A stretch of DNA of 64,000 nt from Rhodobacteraceae bacterium UBA1943. GTDB taxonomy: Bacteria; Pseudomonadota; Alphaproteobacteria; Rhodobacterales; Rhodobacteraceae. The first letter of the stretch is position 1; each line of letters begins with the position of its first letter. Shown here one piece after another: positions 9,020 through 20,050 of the stretch. Below the pieces are notes generated by a model. That model was not told the DNA's origin, searched no databases, and worked only from the letters and a program-made list of their open reading frames with translations. The DNA is taken from positions 38,222-102,221 of the forward strand of contig DDEX01000063.1 in NCBI GenBank assembly GCA_002336845.1. Direction: 5' to 3'. Position numbers and translations under genes: made by a program.

Positions 9020-9352
9020 ATGACCCTGACCTTGCCCCCCCGTGTGACCGACCGCGCCTTTGCGCGGCTGGCCGAGATTGCAGACCTGACCGGCGATGCC
9101 AAACCCCTGCGCGTGGGCGTCCTGGGCGGTGGCTGTTCCGGCTTTCAGTATGATATTCGGCTGGACGATGCCACGGCGGACGATCTGGTGCTGGAAAAGA
9201 ACGGCGCACGCGTATTGGTGGATTCTGTGTCGCTGCCCTTCCTGCAAAACGCGGTGATCGACTTTACCGAAGAACTGATCGGCGCGCGCTTTGTGGTGGA
9301 AAACCCCAATGCCACCGCCTCTTGCGGCTGCGGCACCAGTTTCTCGATCTAA
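9020..9352 (+). CDS. erpA: Iron-sulfur cluster insertion protein ErpA/IscA type
   Basis: 110-residue A-type Fe-S carrier (HesB/IscA/ErpA). The three ligand cysteines are all present: GGGCSGFQY in the middle and SCGCGTSF at the C-terminus. It transfers [4Fe-4S] clusters to apo-enzymes. It is divergent from the dGTPase gene and convergent with the glycosyltransferase, whose stop codon overlaps its last 4 bases. The divergent dgt-erpA arrangement is, as I recall, common in alphaproteobacteria. Confidence 0.93.
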   Translation: MTLTLPPRVTDRAFARLAEIADLTGDAKPLRVGVLGGGCSGFQYDIRLDDATADDLVLEKNGARVLVDSVSLPFLQNAVIDFTEELIGARFVVENPNATASCGCGTSFSI

Positions 9353-10143
9353 ACCGGGTCTTCCGCCAGAACGAAGTCATAATAGCTGCGCCCCGCCCCG
9401 CGCGCGACATAGGCCGCGTTCAGCGCGCGCTTGCGGTCAAACAGCGCCAGCGCCTTGGGCAGGTCGGCAGCATCGCGATAGCGGCGCGCCAGAAACGCCT
9501 GATGGCGCAAATAGGCATCCTCGACCCGTTCCGCGAAATCCGCGCCTGCCGTCACCGTCTGCGCCCCCAGATGCAGGTGATACCGCGTGTCGGCAATGGG
9601 CAACTCCCCCTGCCGCAACATCACTTCGGCCAGATGCAGGATATCCTGCGACAGATCATTCACGAAGGCCGGGCACAGATCGCGCCGCAAGATCCCGCGC
9701 CACGAGGCGCCGTGCCGCCCCGCCTCCTCCCAGGTCAGCCGGTTTCCTCCCAGCACAGCCAGACAGCGCCCGCCCTGCCAAACCGCCGTGCGGGCAAAGG
9801 CCCCGGCGCCCTGCCCCGCAGTGGCCAGCAAGCCGGGCAAATAGCCGTCATCCACCGCATCATCGGCATCGACATAGGCGACCCAAGCCCCGCGCGCCCG
9901 TGCCAGCGCCCGGTTTCTCGCCGCCCCCACGCCCGACCGTACCATGCCCGTGCGCTGCACCTTCACACCCGGCAGGGCCGCCGCAGCGTCATAGGCGTTG
10001 TCGTCATCGGCCTCGACCAGTATCTCTGTGGGAACCGTGCCATTCTCGCCCGCCAGCAAGGGACGGATGGCGCGCAAGATCGTCTCCTCGGCCCGATAGG
10101 CCGGGATCAGGACGGAAACCAGCGGATCGGGTGCGGCTGTCAT
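9349..10143 (-). CDS. Family 2 glycosyltransferase
   Basis: 264-residue GT-A fold glycosyltransferase. The N-terminal strand VSVLIPAYRAEETI begins the nucleotide-sugar domain, and the DxD-like metal motif VDADDAV is near residue 98. There is no membrane segment. The start at 10143 gives the usual GT2 N-terminus; upstream extensions read through the promoter of the divergent xth gene (34 bp between starts). Acceptor and donor sugars are not predictable; there is no polysaccharide cluster around it. Confidence 0.87.
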   Translation of the reverse strand: MTAAPDPLVSVLIPAYRAEETILRAIRPLLAGENGTVPTEILVEADDDNAYDAAAALPGVKVQRTGMVRSGVGAARNRALARARGAWVAYVDADDAVDDGYLPGLLATAGQGAGAFARTAVWQGGRCLAVLGGNRLTWEEAGRHGASWRGILRRDLCPAFVNDLSQDILHLAEVMLRQGELPIADTRYHLHLGAQTVTAGADFAERVEDAYLRHQAFLARRYRDAADLPKALALFDRKRALNAAYVARGAGRSYYDFVLAEDPV

Positions 10144-10177
10144 GCGCCCGAGCATAGGGCCAGGCATAGGAAACGCC

Positions 10178-10957
10178 ATGAAGATCGCCACCTTCAACAT
10201 CAACGGCATCAAGGCGCGCATTGACGCCGTTCCCGAATGGCTGGAGCAGGCCCGCCCCGATGTGGTCTGCCTGCAAGAGATCAAATCGGTGGACGAAAAC
10301 TTCCCGCGAGAGGTGTTCGAGGCACTGGGCTATGCCGTGGAAACCCATGGCCAAAAGGGCTTCAACGGCGTGGCGATCCTGTCAAAGCTGCCGATGACGG
10401 ACGTTGTGCGCGGCCTGCCCGGCGATGACAGCGACGAACAGGCCCGCTGGATCGAGGCGACGGTGGAGGGCGCGCGCAAGGTGCGGGTCTGCGGGCTGTA
10501 CCTGCCCAACGGCAACCCCGCGCCGGGGCCGAAGTATGACTATAAACTGGCGTGGATGGCGCGGATGGAGGCGCGGGTGCGCACTCTGCTGGCCGATGAG
10601 ATGCCGGTGATTTTCCTCGGCGATTACAACGTAATCCCCGAAGCACAGGACGCGGCGAAGCCCGAATCCTGGGTAACGGATGCGCTGTTCCTGCCCGCCA
10701 GCCGCGCGGCCTTCCGGCGGCTGGAATGGCTGGGCCTGACCGATGCCTTCCGTATCCAGCACCCCGGCCCCGGCCACTATTCCTTTTGGGACTTTCAGGC
10801 TGGTGCCTGGGAGCGGAACAACGGCATCCGCATCGACCACCTGATGTGCAGCCCGCAGGCCGCCGACCTGCTCTTGTCCTCCGGCATCGACAAGGCGGTG
10901 CGCGGTGGGGTGAAACCCTCCGACCATGTGCCGGTCTGGGTCGAGATCGACGCCTGA
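10178..10957 (+). CDS. xth: Exodeoxyribonuclease III
   Basis: 259-residue AP endonuclease/3'-exonuclease of the ExoIII family, used in base excision repair. Diagnostic motifs in order: MKIATFNINGI at the start, LQEIKS (metal Glu) near residue 33, GLYLPNGN, GDYNV (Asp-x-Asn), and the C-terminal IDH plus SDHVPV with the catalytic His. The start at MKIATFN, rather than the upstream in-frame codon at 10142, matches the family. It is divergent from the glycosyltransferase. A pair of inverted dispersed repeats follows the stop. Confidence 0.95.
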   Translation: MKIATFNINGIKARIDAVPEWLEQARPDVVCLQEIKSVDENFPREVFEALGYAVETHGQKGFNGVAILSKLPMTDVVRGLPGDDSDEQARWIEATVEGARKVRVCGLYLPNGNPAPGPKYDYKLAWMARMEARVRTLLADEMPVIFLGDYNVIPEAQDAAKPESWVTDALFLPASRAAFRRLEWLGLTDAFRIQHPGPGHYSFWDFQAGAWERNNGIRIDHLMCSPQAADLLLSSGIDKAVRGGVKPSDHVPVWVEIDA

Positions 10958-11043
10958 TTTCATCTCGGCCCAAATATCCCCGCCGGAGGCACCTGTGGCC
11001 AACCAAGGGTCGCTCCGCGGGGGATATTTATGCCAAGATGAAG
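10957..11043. repeat. Inverted pair of dispersed GGGGATATTT elements (copies 3 and 4)
   Basis: Two copies of the element face each other. One (10957-10988) reads, on the minus strand, CCTCCGGCGGGGATATTTGG then GCC(G)AGATGAAA; the other (11013-11043) reads CTCCGCGGGGGATATTT then GCCAAGATGAAG on the plus strand. They fill the gap between xth and the convergent NAD(P)HX repair gene and could fold into a long hairpin, so they may serve as a bidirectional terminator. Confidence 0.7.
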
Positions 11044-11046
11044 GGA

Positions 11047-13257
<2,211 letters not shown>

Positions 13258-13307
13258 CAACCCAGGCCCAACCGCCTGAATTTCAACCCTGAAACCCGAA
13301 AGGCAGT

Positions 13308-14720
13308 ATGATGAGCGCAGTTGCGAAAGCTCTGAAACTGATCAAGGACGAGGAAATCGAATACGTCGATATTCGGTTCACCGACCCCAAAGGCAAGCTC
13401 CAGCACGTCACGCTGGTGTCGGATCTGGTCGATGAGGACTTCTTTGAAGAAGGCTTCATGTTCGACGGTTCCTCCATCGCCGGCTGGAAGTCGATCGATC
13501 AGTCCGACATGAAGCTGATCCCCGATGCGGCCTCGGTCTATCTGGACCCGTTCTACGCCGAAAAAACCCTGTGCGTGCATTGCGACGTGGTCGAGCCGGA
13601 CACCGGCGAAGCCTATGACCGCTGCCCCCGCCAGATTGCCAAGAAGGCCGAAGCCTACCTGAAATCTTCGGGCGTGGGCGATGCGTTCTACTGCGGCCCG
13701 GAAGCTGAATTCTTCATCTTCGACGACGTGCGCTACTCGGTCACCCCCCGCAAGGTGGCGTACGAGATCGACGCCCACGCTGCCGCATGGAACACCGACA
13801 CCGAATACGAGTCGGGCAACCAGGCGCATCGCGCGGCCCACAAGGGCGGCTATTTCCCGGTGAACCCGGTGGATGAGGCGCAGGATCTGCGCGGCGAAAT
13901 GCTGTCCACCATGAAGCGCATCGGCATCAAGGTGGACAAGCACCACCACGAAGTCGCCACCTGCCAGCACGAGTTGGGGATGATCTTCGGCGGTCTGGTC
14001 GAACAGGCCGACAACATCCAGAAGTACAAGTACGTCATCCACAACGTCGCCGCCGCCTATGGCAAGTCGGTGACCTTCATGCCCAAGCCCATGAAGGGCG
14101 ACAACGGGTCGGGGATGCACGTCAACATGTCGATCTGGAAAGACGGCAAGCCGCTGTTCGCCGGTGACAAATATGCTGATCTGAGCCAGGAAGCCCTGTA
14201 CTTCATCGGCGGCATCCTGAAGCACGCCAAGGCGCTGAACGCGATCACCAACCCCTCGACCAACAGCTACAAGCGCCTGATCCCCGGCTTTGAAGCCCCG
14301 GTTCTGCGCGCCTATTCGGCCCGCAACCGGTCGGGTTGCGTTCGTATTCCGTGGACGGAATCGCCCAAGGCCAAGCGCGTTGAGGCCCGTTTCCCCGATC
14401 CGGCGGCGAACCCCTATCTGGCCTTTGCAGCCCTGCTGATGGCCGGCCTTGACGGCATCAAGAACAAGATCGATCCGGGCCCGGCCTCGGACAAAGACCT
14501 GTACGACCTGCCGCCCGAAGAACTGGCGGAAATCCCGACCGTCTGCGGTTCCCTGCGCGAGGCGCTGGAGGAACTGGAGAAGGACATGGACTTCCTGCTG
14601 GCAGGCGGCGTGTTCTCGAAAGAGCAGCTTGACGCCTATATCGGCCTGAAGTGGGAAGAAGTGTACGCCTATGAGCATACGCCCCACCCGGTCGAATATG
14701 CGATGTATTACTCGGTCTGA
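13308..14720 (+). CDS. glnA: Glutamine synthetase type I
   Basis: Type I glutamine synthetase (about 469 residues), which assimilates ammonium into glutamine. Visible motifs are FDGSSIAGW near the N-terminus, the metal Glu in GPEAEFF, the ATP-binding [12 protein letters not shown], the flap region [10 protein letters not shown] and the adenylylation Tyr in DLYDLPPEE near residue 398. Two adjacent ATG codons (13308 and 13311) could each start it; the second gives the usual N-terminus. It is co-transcribed with glnB and followed by a strong terminator at 14741. Adenylylation control is expected because the Tyr site is intact. Confidence 0.97.
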   Translation: MMSAVAKALKLIKDEEIEYVDIRFTDPKGKLQHVTLVSDLVDEDFFEEGFMFDGSSIAGWKSIDQSDMKLIPDAASVYLDPFYAEKTLCVHCDVVEPDTGEAYDRCPRQIAKKAEAYLKSSGVGDAFYCGPEAEFFIFDDVRYSVTPRKVAYEIDAHAAAWNTDTEYESGNQAHRAAHKGGYFPVNPVDEAQDLRGEMLSTMKRIGIKVDKHHHEVATCQHELGMIFGGLVEQADNIQKYKYVIHNVAAAYGKSVTFMPKPMKGDNGSGMHVNMSIWKDGKPLFAGDKYADLSQEALYFIGGILKHAKALNAITNPSTNSYKRLIPGFEAPVLRAYSARNRSGCVRIPWTESPKAKRVEARFPDPAANPYLAFAALLMAGLDGIKNKIDPGPASDKDLYDLPPEELAEIPTVCGSLREALEELEKDMDFLLAGGVFSKEQLDAYIGLKWEEVYAYEHTPHPVEYAMYYSV

Positions 14721-14740
14721 TCCGGGCAACAATGTGTTGG

Positions 14741-14768
14741 AAAGGCCGCCCCGAACCGGGCGGCCTTT
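14741..14768 (+). terminator. Terminator of the glnBA operon
   Basis: Perfect 11-bp stem (AAAGGCCGCCC / GGGCGGCCTTT) with a 6-nt loop, 20 bp after the glnA stop. Confidence 0.85.
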
Positions 14769-14800
14769 CGCTTTGGTGATTCGCAAAACCTGCCCTGCAA

Positions 14801-14854
14801 GACATGTCTTTTCGGACAGGTGCCGCCCGGAAGGACATGTCTTTTCGGATAGGT
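14801..14854. repeat. Two 21-bp direct repeats containing ACATGT
   Basis: GACATGTCTTTTCGGA is repeated at 14801 and 14834, and the full 21-bp units (14801-14821 and 14834-14854) differ at one base. The 33-bp period is about three helical turns. They lie between the glnA terminator and the gene at 15016, about 160-215 bp before its start, so they could be protein-binding sites. The rest of the gap holds no gene I can see. Confidence 0.6.
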
Positions 14855-15015
14855 CGCCCGCAGAACACCCAACAATCGCTCAACCTGCGGGTCATGACCC
14901 AAAAAAACGAAACGAATCCATCAAACTGGTTAATTGCCCCTTAATTGCCACATTCGAACCAGTATCCGGGCACAATCCGCCTACACGGTCAGGTTGTCGA
15001 AGATCGGAGGATGCT

Positions 15016-15831
15016 ATGGGCCAGTCCATGCTAGGTACGATTTGTCAGCTTGTGTGTGCCGCTGAAACCCAAGTGAACTTTGCGCGTCTGGTCAGCGACC
15101 TCGATTCCGTGCTGCACCGGTTTGCCACTTGCCCCGTCAATCTGACCTGGGATTGCGAGGATATCGCCCTGTTCGACATGCCGGGCACGCGTATCCTTTT
15201 GGGTTGGAGCGAGGGCATCGGGCTGAATGGCGTGTCCTGCCTGACCATCTCGGTCGGCCCGTCGCCCGTAGCTGCAATGCCCGGACAATTCCCCGCTCAT
15301 GACGCCATGTGCGTGCAACTGGTCGAGCGCATTCAGCGCCGGATACCGCACGAGGCGGTTCTGTGGCATCACATCCCCGGTATCGCCACGTCGGAAACGC
15401 TGGATGAACTGGTCGATGCACTGCCCCGACTGACAACCCCGGACATCGGCGAAATGCTGAACGAAGAGGCCGCCCTGGCAGATCTGGCCCCGATTGAGAT
15501 GGAGTTGGGCGATCTGCGCGCCCCGGACGAAGGCCGGATGCTGCCGCGCTGGCATGATCCGGAACTGGGCCGTCTGCGTCACGCCCTTTATCCCCCGACC
15601 GAGGAAACCCTGGCCGAAAAGCCATCGCGCCCAATGCGGCTTGCGGCCCATGCCATGAATGCCGCCCTGCTGGCCGTCAGCGCACCTATCGGTGCCGCCG
15701 CAATGACCTATGGCCTGCTGAAAGGTGGCGACATGCGGTTCTCGGCCAGAGCCATGACCCTGGCCGGCGTCGCCATGGCCTTTTCCAAAACGCCGCTGGC
15801 AACCAGCCTGACGGCCCTTGCCGGCGCCTAA
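15016..15831 (+). CDS. Conserved hypothetical protein with C-terminal hydrophobic segments
   Basis: 271-residue protein I cannot assign. It starts after a strong GGAGG (15007-15011). The first two thirds is soluble-looking, with an aromatic-rich patch (LTWDCEDIALFD) and an acidic middle. The last 70 residues carry two hydrophobic stretches (ALLAVSAPIGAAAMTYGLL and AMTLAGVAMAF), suggesting membrane association. The layout resembles uncharacterised Rhodobacteraceae proteins. The stop overlaps the convergent DUF3445 gene by 4 bp. Codon use fits its neighbours. Confidence 0.75.
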   Translation: MGQSMLGTICQLVCAAETQVNFARLVSDLDSVLHRFATCPVNLTWDCEDIALFDMPGTRILLGWSEGIGLNGVSCLTISVGPSPVAAMPGQFPAHDAMCVQLVERIQRRIPHEAVLWHHIPGIATSETLDELVDALPRLTTPDIGEMLNEEAALADLAPIEMELGDLRAPDEGRMLPRWHDPELGRLRHALYPPTEETLAEKPSRPMRLAAHAMNAALLAVSAPIGAAAMTYGLLKGGDMRFSARAMTLAGVAMAFSKTPLATSLTALAGA

Positions 15832-16610
15832 AGCCGGGCCTCCTCAAGGCCTGCCAGTTCGGCTGCACTTAGGCTCTCGATCCGCACGACGTAAGTGTGG
15901 ATCGAGAAAATCACCGCCCCGGACTGCGGCAACCGGAGCAACACCTGCCTTTCGGATCTGACATACGACCCGCCACGGCGATCGCTGCGCGGGTCGTTTT
16001 CGCGTCTGGGCTGGTGCAGCGTGGGGTCGCGGTAAACCAGGGCATTGGCGCGCCACAGCGGCTGGCCCACCCGGATCGCATCGAACAGCCGCTGCACCCT
16101 CTTGGCCACGTCACCGTCATAACTGGGCACCGGCACATGAATGCCGATCAGCGGCCGACCCAGCTTTTCGGTCAGCCACCAGCTTGCCGGAAAACACAGG
16201 GCGGCGGCGGTCAGAACATGCTCGTCCCCCTGCTTTTGCATGATGCACAGGTCTTCCTGCACCAGACGACCCAGGGTTTGCATCGGCTGTGCGGGGTCCA
16301 GCGGAACCGCAACCCCGTCGGGGCGCACCACATCGGTCGGCCCAAGGCGATAACCGGGCGTCCGGGCAAGCCGGGCCAGCACCGTGGCATAAAGCTCTTC
16401 GGCGGCAGGGCGCGCACTTTCCAGAAGGCCCAGAACCCTTTCGGGTTTGGCCGCGATCAGCCGGTCGCGTTCGGCCATCTGGGCGGCGAAGGCATCATCG
16501 ACGCGCAGCCAGTCATCGCCCTCGACCGGCAGGATGCCGGGCAGGCGCGCGGTGCGCGGGTCCATCCAGGGGGCGAACGGCAGTCGGGTTTGCAGGATAG
16601 GTTCGGTCAT
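15828..16610 (-). CDS. DUF3445 family, heme-dependent oxidative N-demethylase-like
   Basis: 260-residue protein of the DUF3445 family, now often named heme-dependent oxidative N-demethylase-like. Typical features: LPFAPWMDP at the start, the central QEDLCIMQ segment, FPASWW, and IHVPVPSY (His-containing) followed by a C-terminal region with RSERQVLLRLP. The family includes subunits of dimethylamine monooxygenase; the substrate of this member is unknown. It is divergent from dddP with a 168-bp gap holding one dispersed repeat, which suggests a joint role in methylated osmolyte or amine use, an inference only. Confidence 0.78.
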   Translation of the reverse strand: MTEPILQTRLPFAPWMDPRTARLPGILPVEGDDWLRVDDAFAAQMAERDRLIAAKPERVLGLLESARPAAEELYATVLARLARTPGYRLGPTDVVRPDGVAVPLDPAQPMQTLGRLVQEDLCIMQKQGDEHVLTAAALCFPASWWLTEKLGRPLIGIHVPVPSYDGDVAKRVQRLFDAIRVGQPLWRANALVYRDPTLHQPRRENDPRSDRRGGSYVRSERQVLLRLPQSGAVIFSIHTYVVRIESLSAAELAGLEEARL

Positions 16611-16660
16611 GCGCGTTCATCGCCCATGGCAGACGCCGGTGCAAGGGGAGAGGTCGGCAG

Positions 16661-16692
16661 CCTCCGGCGGGGATATTTGGGCCAAGATGAAG
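16661..16692. repeat. Dispersed GGGGATATTT element (copy 5)
   Basis: CCTCCGGCGGGGATATTTGG followed directly by GCCAAGATGAAG, 16661-16692, nearly identical to the copies at 10957-11043. It sits in the divergent gap between the DUF3445 gene and dddP, so here it is not a terminator. Confidence 0.7.
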
Positions 16693-16778
16693 ATGCTTGC
16701 GACAGGAATTGTCGGGAACGGGCAAGCGATGGAGGGCATTAGCCCCCGACACTTCCTTCAGGTTCGCCGGAGAATGCC

Positions 16779-18116
16779 ATGCAACCCTATGCCCAGACCC
16801 GCCGCAAGATCGACCCCAGCCGCGAGGACCGTCTGGCCGACGGCAGCCCGAATGACAACGATCGGGTGGAGATCGGGCCGACCCAACTGGCCTTTGGCGA
16901 ATGGCAGACGGCGGGCTTGACCCCACCCGATCTGGCACGAATGCGCGAATACCGCTGGCGGCGGCTGGTGCAGCAACTGGTCGCCCGTGACGTGGGCGGC
17001 GTCTTGATGTTCGACCCGCTGAACATCCGCTATGCGACCGACACCACCAACATGCAGCTTTGGAACAGCCACAACCCTTTCCGCGCCTGCCTGCTCTGCG
17101 CCGACGGGCATATGGTGGTCTGGGAATACAAGCAGGCGCCGTTTCTGGTGACCTTTAACCCGCTGGTCGCCGAACTGCGGCATGGCGCGAGCTTTTTCTA
17201 TAACGTCTGCGGCGATGCGACAGCGGGCGATGCCAGGGCCTTTGCCGGGCAAGTGGATGAGGTGATGCGCGCCCATGCCGGCACCAACCGCCGCATCGCG
17301 GTGGACAAGATCATGGTCCACGGCCTGCGCGCGCTGGAACGCGCGGGGTTTGAGGTGCTGGAAGGCGAGGTAATCACCGAGCACGCCCGATCGGTGAAAG
17401 GCCCCGATGAAATTCTGGCGATGCGCTGCGCCGCCCACGCCTGCGAAAGCGCGATTGCGGAAATGGAGGCCTTCACCCGCGAAAACGTGCCCAAGGGCGG
17501 CGTTTCGGAAGATGACATCTGGGCCGAGCTGCACAAGGGCAACATCCGGCGCGGCGGCGAGTGGATCGAGACGCGCCTTCTGGCATCCGGCCCGCGCACC
17601 AACCCGTGGTTTCAGGAATGCGGCCCGCGGATCGTGCAGAATAACGAGATCGTGGCCTTCGATACCGACCTGATCGGCAGCTATGGGATCTGCATCGACA
17701 TCTCGCGGACCTGGTGGGTGGGCGACGGGCGGCCGACCAATGCGATGATTTCAGCAATGAATCACGGGATGGACCACATCCGGCAGAACATGTCGATGCT
17801 GCGCCCCGGCGTGACGATCCGCGAGTTGACGCATAACGGCCACCAGTTGGATGACCAGTACTGGAAGCAGAAATATTCCTGCAAGATGCACGGCGTTGGG
17901 CTGTGCGACGAATGGCCGTTCGTGCCCTACCCGGATGCCTGGGTGGATGGCGCGTTCGAGGTGGCGCTGGAACCGGGCATGGTGCTGTGCGTCGAGGCGC
18001 TGGTTTCGCCCGAAGGCGGCGATTTCTCGATCAAGCTGGAGGATCAGGTGCTGATCACCGAAACGGGGTTCGAGAACCTGACGAAATATCCGTTCGACCC
18101 GCGTCTTCTGGGTTAG
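16779..18116 (+). CDS. dddP: Dimethylsulfoniopropionate lyase, M24 type
   Basis: 445-residue M24-peptidase-fold enzyme that cleaves DMSP to dimethyl sulfide and acrylate. It keeps the DddP landmarks RKIDPS, DGSPNDN, VEIGPTQLAF, RYATDTTNMQLWN and the C-terminal GGDFSIKLEDQVLITE. The six metal ligands reported for DddP, as I recall them, fall exactly at the same numbers here: Asp295, Asp297, Asp307, His371, Glu406 and Glu421. Length and N-terminus match the family. True aminopeptidases of the fold differ in the N-terminal region, so a DMSP lyase is much the best reading. The gene is monocistronic. Confidence 0.93.
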   Translation: MQPYAQTRRKIDPSREDRLADGSPNDNDRVEIGPTQLAFGEWQTAGLTPPDLARMREYRWRRLVQQLVARDVGGVLMFDPLNIRYATDTTNMQLWNSHNPFRACLLCADGHMVVWEYKQAPFLVTFNPLVAELRHGASFFYNVCGDATAGDARAFAGQVDEVMRAHAGTNRRIAVDKIMVHGLRALERAGFEVLEGEVITEHARSVKGPDEILAMRCAAHACESAIAEMEAFTRENVPKGGVSEDDIWAELHKGNIRRGGEWIETRLLASGPRTNPWFQECGPRIVQNNEIVAFDTDLIGSYGICIDISRTWWVGDGRPTNAMISAMNHGMDHIRQNMSMLRPGVTIRELTHNGHQLDDQYWKQKYSCKMHGVGLCDEWPFVPYPDAWVDGAFEVALEPGMVLCVEALVSPEGGDFSIKLEDQVLITETGFENLTKYPFDPRLLG

Positions 18117-18171
18117 GCCACAGTCTGGTTCCATGGCCCCCCCCTGCCAGGCGGGGGGCCATGGCCGGGCA

Positions 18172-18615
18172 TCATGCCTTCCTGGCAAGCCCCTTGACCG
18201 ACTGGCGGACGCCGAACCAGAAACCAAGGCGAACCAGCAGCGTATTCACGACCAACAGCGCCACCGTCATGACAAGAATGATCAGCGGGCCATCGCCCCC
18301 GATCTCGCGCACCAGTTGCTCATCGGCCTGCACGCTCACATAGCCAAGCGCCCCCATGATAAGGCTTGCAACCACGCCGCAGGCAAAGGTGGCGTTCCAT
18401 TGGCGCTTGCCCGACGGGGCGGATTTTTCGCGGTTGACCCAGATCTGCGCCGTGGTCATTGCCGCGACATAGGTGACGATCAGGCCCATCGCAGGGTTCT
18501 CGAATGGAATGAAATAGGTCAGGACAATCAGAAGAACGACCATCGCCGCGAACAGCGCAAAATAAATCCCGGCAAGCGCAAGCAGCGACATCGGGCGAAT
18601 TGTGGACTCGGGCAC
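18172..18615 (-). CDS. Small integral membrane protein (four predicted helices)
   Basis: 147-residue protein with four hydrophobic segments (about 10-35, 42-58, 78-95 and 108-132) separated by short polar loops. No motif of known function; it loosely resembles the ABZJ_00895-type uncharacterised membrane proteins. It is convergent with dddP (55 bp) and lies just downstream of fliG on the minus strand (120 bp). The start ATG at 18615 is the longest reasonable choice. Function unknown. Confidence 0.7.
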   Translation of the reverse strand: MPESTIRPMSLLALAGIYFALFAAMVVLLIVLTYFIPFENPAMGLIVTYVAAMTTAQIWVNREKSAPSGKRQWNATFACGVVASLIMGALGYVSVQADEQLVREIGGDGPLIILVMTVALLVVNTLLVRLGFWFGVRQSVKGLARKA

Positions 18616-18735
18616 ATCAACCTCATGAACAGTTTGGCAATATTGCGTTCGGACAACTTCGGTCCGGACGCAGGCGCCCGTATCACGAGGCCGGGAAGGT
18701 TTGGAACCCCTGACGACACCGGCTAAGCCGTGCTG

Positions 18736-19809
18736 CTATTCGTCCTCCTCTCGGATCAGGGCAAGCTCTCCTGCCCCTTCCAACTGCCGGATCGCAGTGA
18801 CAACCGTGGCCATCGCCTCCTCCGCCTCTTTCTCGCGCACCTTGCCGCGCCCGGCGATTTCTTCGCGCAAGGCCTGGGCCATGCGCTGCGAGACATTGGC
18901 AAGAATGAATTCGGCAGCCGTCGCATCCGCCGCACCGCTGGCACCGGCCAGGGCGCTGATCAAAGCGGACTGATCGACGACGCGAATGACCTTTGGCACA
19001 TCGCGCGGCAACAGGCGCGACGGAATATGGGCAAAGGTGAAAATAGCCTTGCGGACCTGTTCGGCAAAGCTGCGGTCTTCCTCCTCCAGCCCTTTCAGCA
19101 CATCTTCCCGCGTCAGCGCGGGCGAGATGTTCAGGATCGCGCCCACCCGCTCCACCGGCCCCGCCTCGAAAGCACGGGGGGGTTGGGCATCAAGCTGGGT
19201 GGCCAGCGACAAGCCGATCCGGCGCACGGTTTCAGGATCGACATTGCCGGTCATCGAGACGGCAAAGGCCACGCGCCGCGCCCGCTCGCCCGGCAGCATC
19301 CCCAAAAGTTCGGCCGACCGCGCCACAGGCAGCTTTGACAACATAACCGCCGCCACCTCGGCGCTTTCCTCTTCCAAAACGGGCAACAGGCGATCGGTTG
19401 GCAGTTGGGTCAGCCGGTCCCATGGATCGGCCTTGGCAGAGGCCCCGGCCAGACGGCGCAACCGACTGGCGGCATTGGGCGAAATATGCCCCCCCATGAC
19501 CGACAGGGCATCTTCGATGCCGCCGGGAAAGGCCATGCCCACCTGCTCCAGCTCTGCCAGAAACTCCTCAACCACACTGGCCAGCGTCGTGCGATCCACC
19601 AGCCGCATCTGGCCCATCTGCTCGGTCAACGCCGACTGCATGTGGTCGGGCAGCCGCGACAGCGGAATTTCCGCGCCCTCGGCCAGCAGGAAGCGAACGA
19701 TGATGGCTGCTTTTTCGCGTGGGCTGGGAACCCTTGCCTTTGGCGCAGACGGAACCGCCACCGCCCGCTTCACAGGTTCAATTCGTGCCAAAGCCTGCCG
19801 TTCCGACAT
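18736..19809 (-). CDS. fliG: FliG-like flagellar motor switch protein (orphan)
   Basis: 357-residue protein with the FliG layout: an N-terminal helical domain (SPREKAAIIVRFLL), a middle domain with repeated helices, and a C-terminal domain with PRDVPKVIRVVDQSAL, where classical FliG carries its torque helix. FliG sits in the rotor C-ring and binds FliF, FliM and the MotA stator. No other flagellar gene lies nearby in the left part of the window, so this is an orphan copy. Start set at 19809 (MSERQALARIEP). Charge details of the torque helix diverge from E. coli, so motor function is uncertain. Confidence 0.82.
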   Translation of the reverse strand: MSERQALARIEPVKRAVAVPSAPKARVPSPREKAAIIVRFLLAEGAEIPLSRLPDHMQSALTEQMGQMRLVDRTTLASVVEEFLAELEQVGMAFPGGIEDALSVMGGHISPNAASRLRRLAGASAKADPWDRLTQLPTDRLLPVLEEESAEVAAVMLSKLPVARSAELLGMLPGERARRVAFAVSMTGNVDPETVRRIGLSLATQLDAQPPRAFEAGPVERVGAILNISPALTREDVLKGLEEEDRSFAEQVRKAIFTFAHIPSRLLPRDVPKVIRVVDQSALISALAGASGAADATAAEFILANVSQRMAQALREEIAGRGKVREKEAEEAMATVVTAIRQLEGAGELALIREEDE

Positions 19810-19864
19810 ATCTGCCTCTCTTGCCCGGTCAGGGCCAGACTGGCAGGCGCAGGTTAACGCAGGC

Positions 19865-20029
19865 TTAGCTCGAGACCGCCTCGCAGGTTTTCGTGCCGGG
19901 ATTCCACAGCGTCCCCTCGGCGCAGCTTGGCGGGCTGTCGCAGTCACGCCCGCCCGGCGGCACCGATTGCTGCTGGCCAAGCGCGGCCCCGGCCCCCAGA
20001 CACAGCGCAAGAATCAGCAGGGATTTCAT
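19865..20029 (-). CDS. Small secreted Cys-containing protein
   Basis: 54-codon gene with start ATG 20029 and stop TAA 19865-19867, preceded by AAGGGGA. It encodes a signal peptide (MKSLLILALCLGAGAALG) and a short mature part with the motif CAEGTLWNPGTKTC. The next gene upstream has a very similar motif (CKDGEVWDEAQQKC) after its own signal peptide, so the two share a small disulfide-type module. The 21-bp gap supports one transcript. Function unknown. Confidence 0.7.
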   Translation of the reverse strand: MKSLLILALCLGAGAALGQQQSVPPGGRDCDSPPSCAEGTLWNPGTKTCEAVSS

Positions 20030-20050
20030 GCCGTCCCCTTTTTTCCAAGG

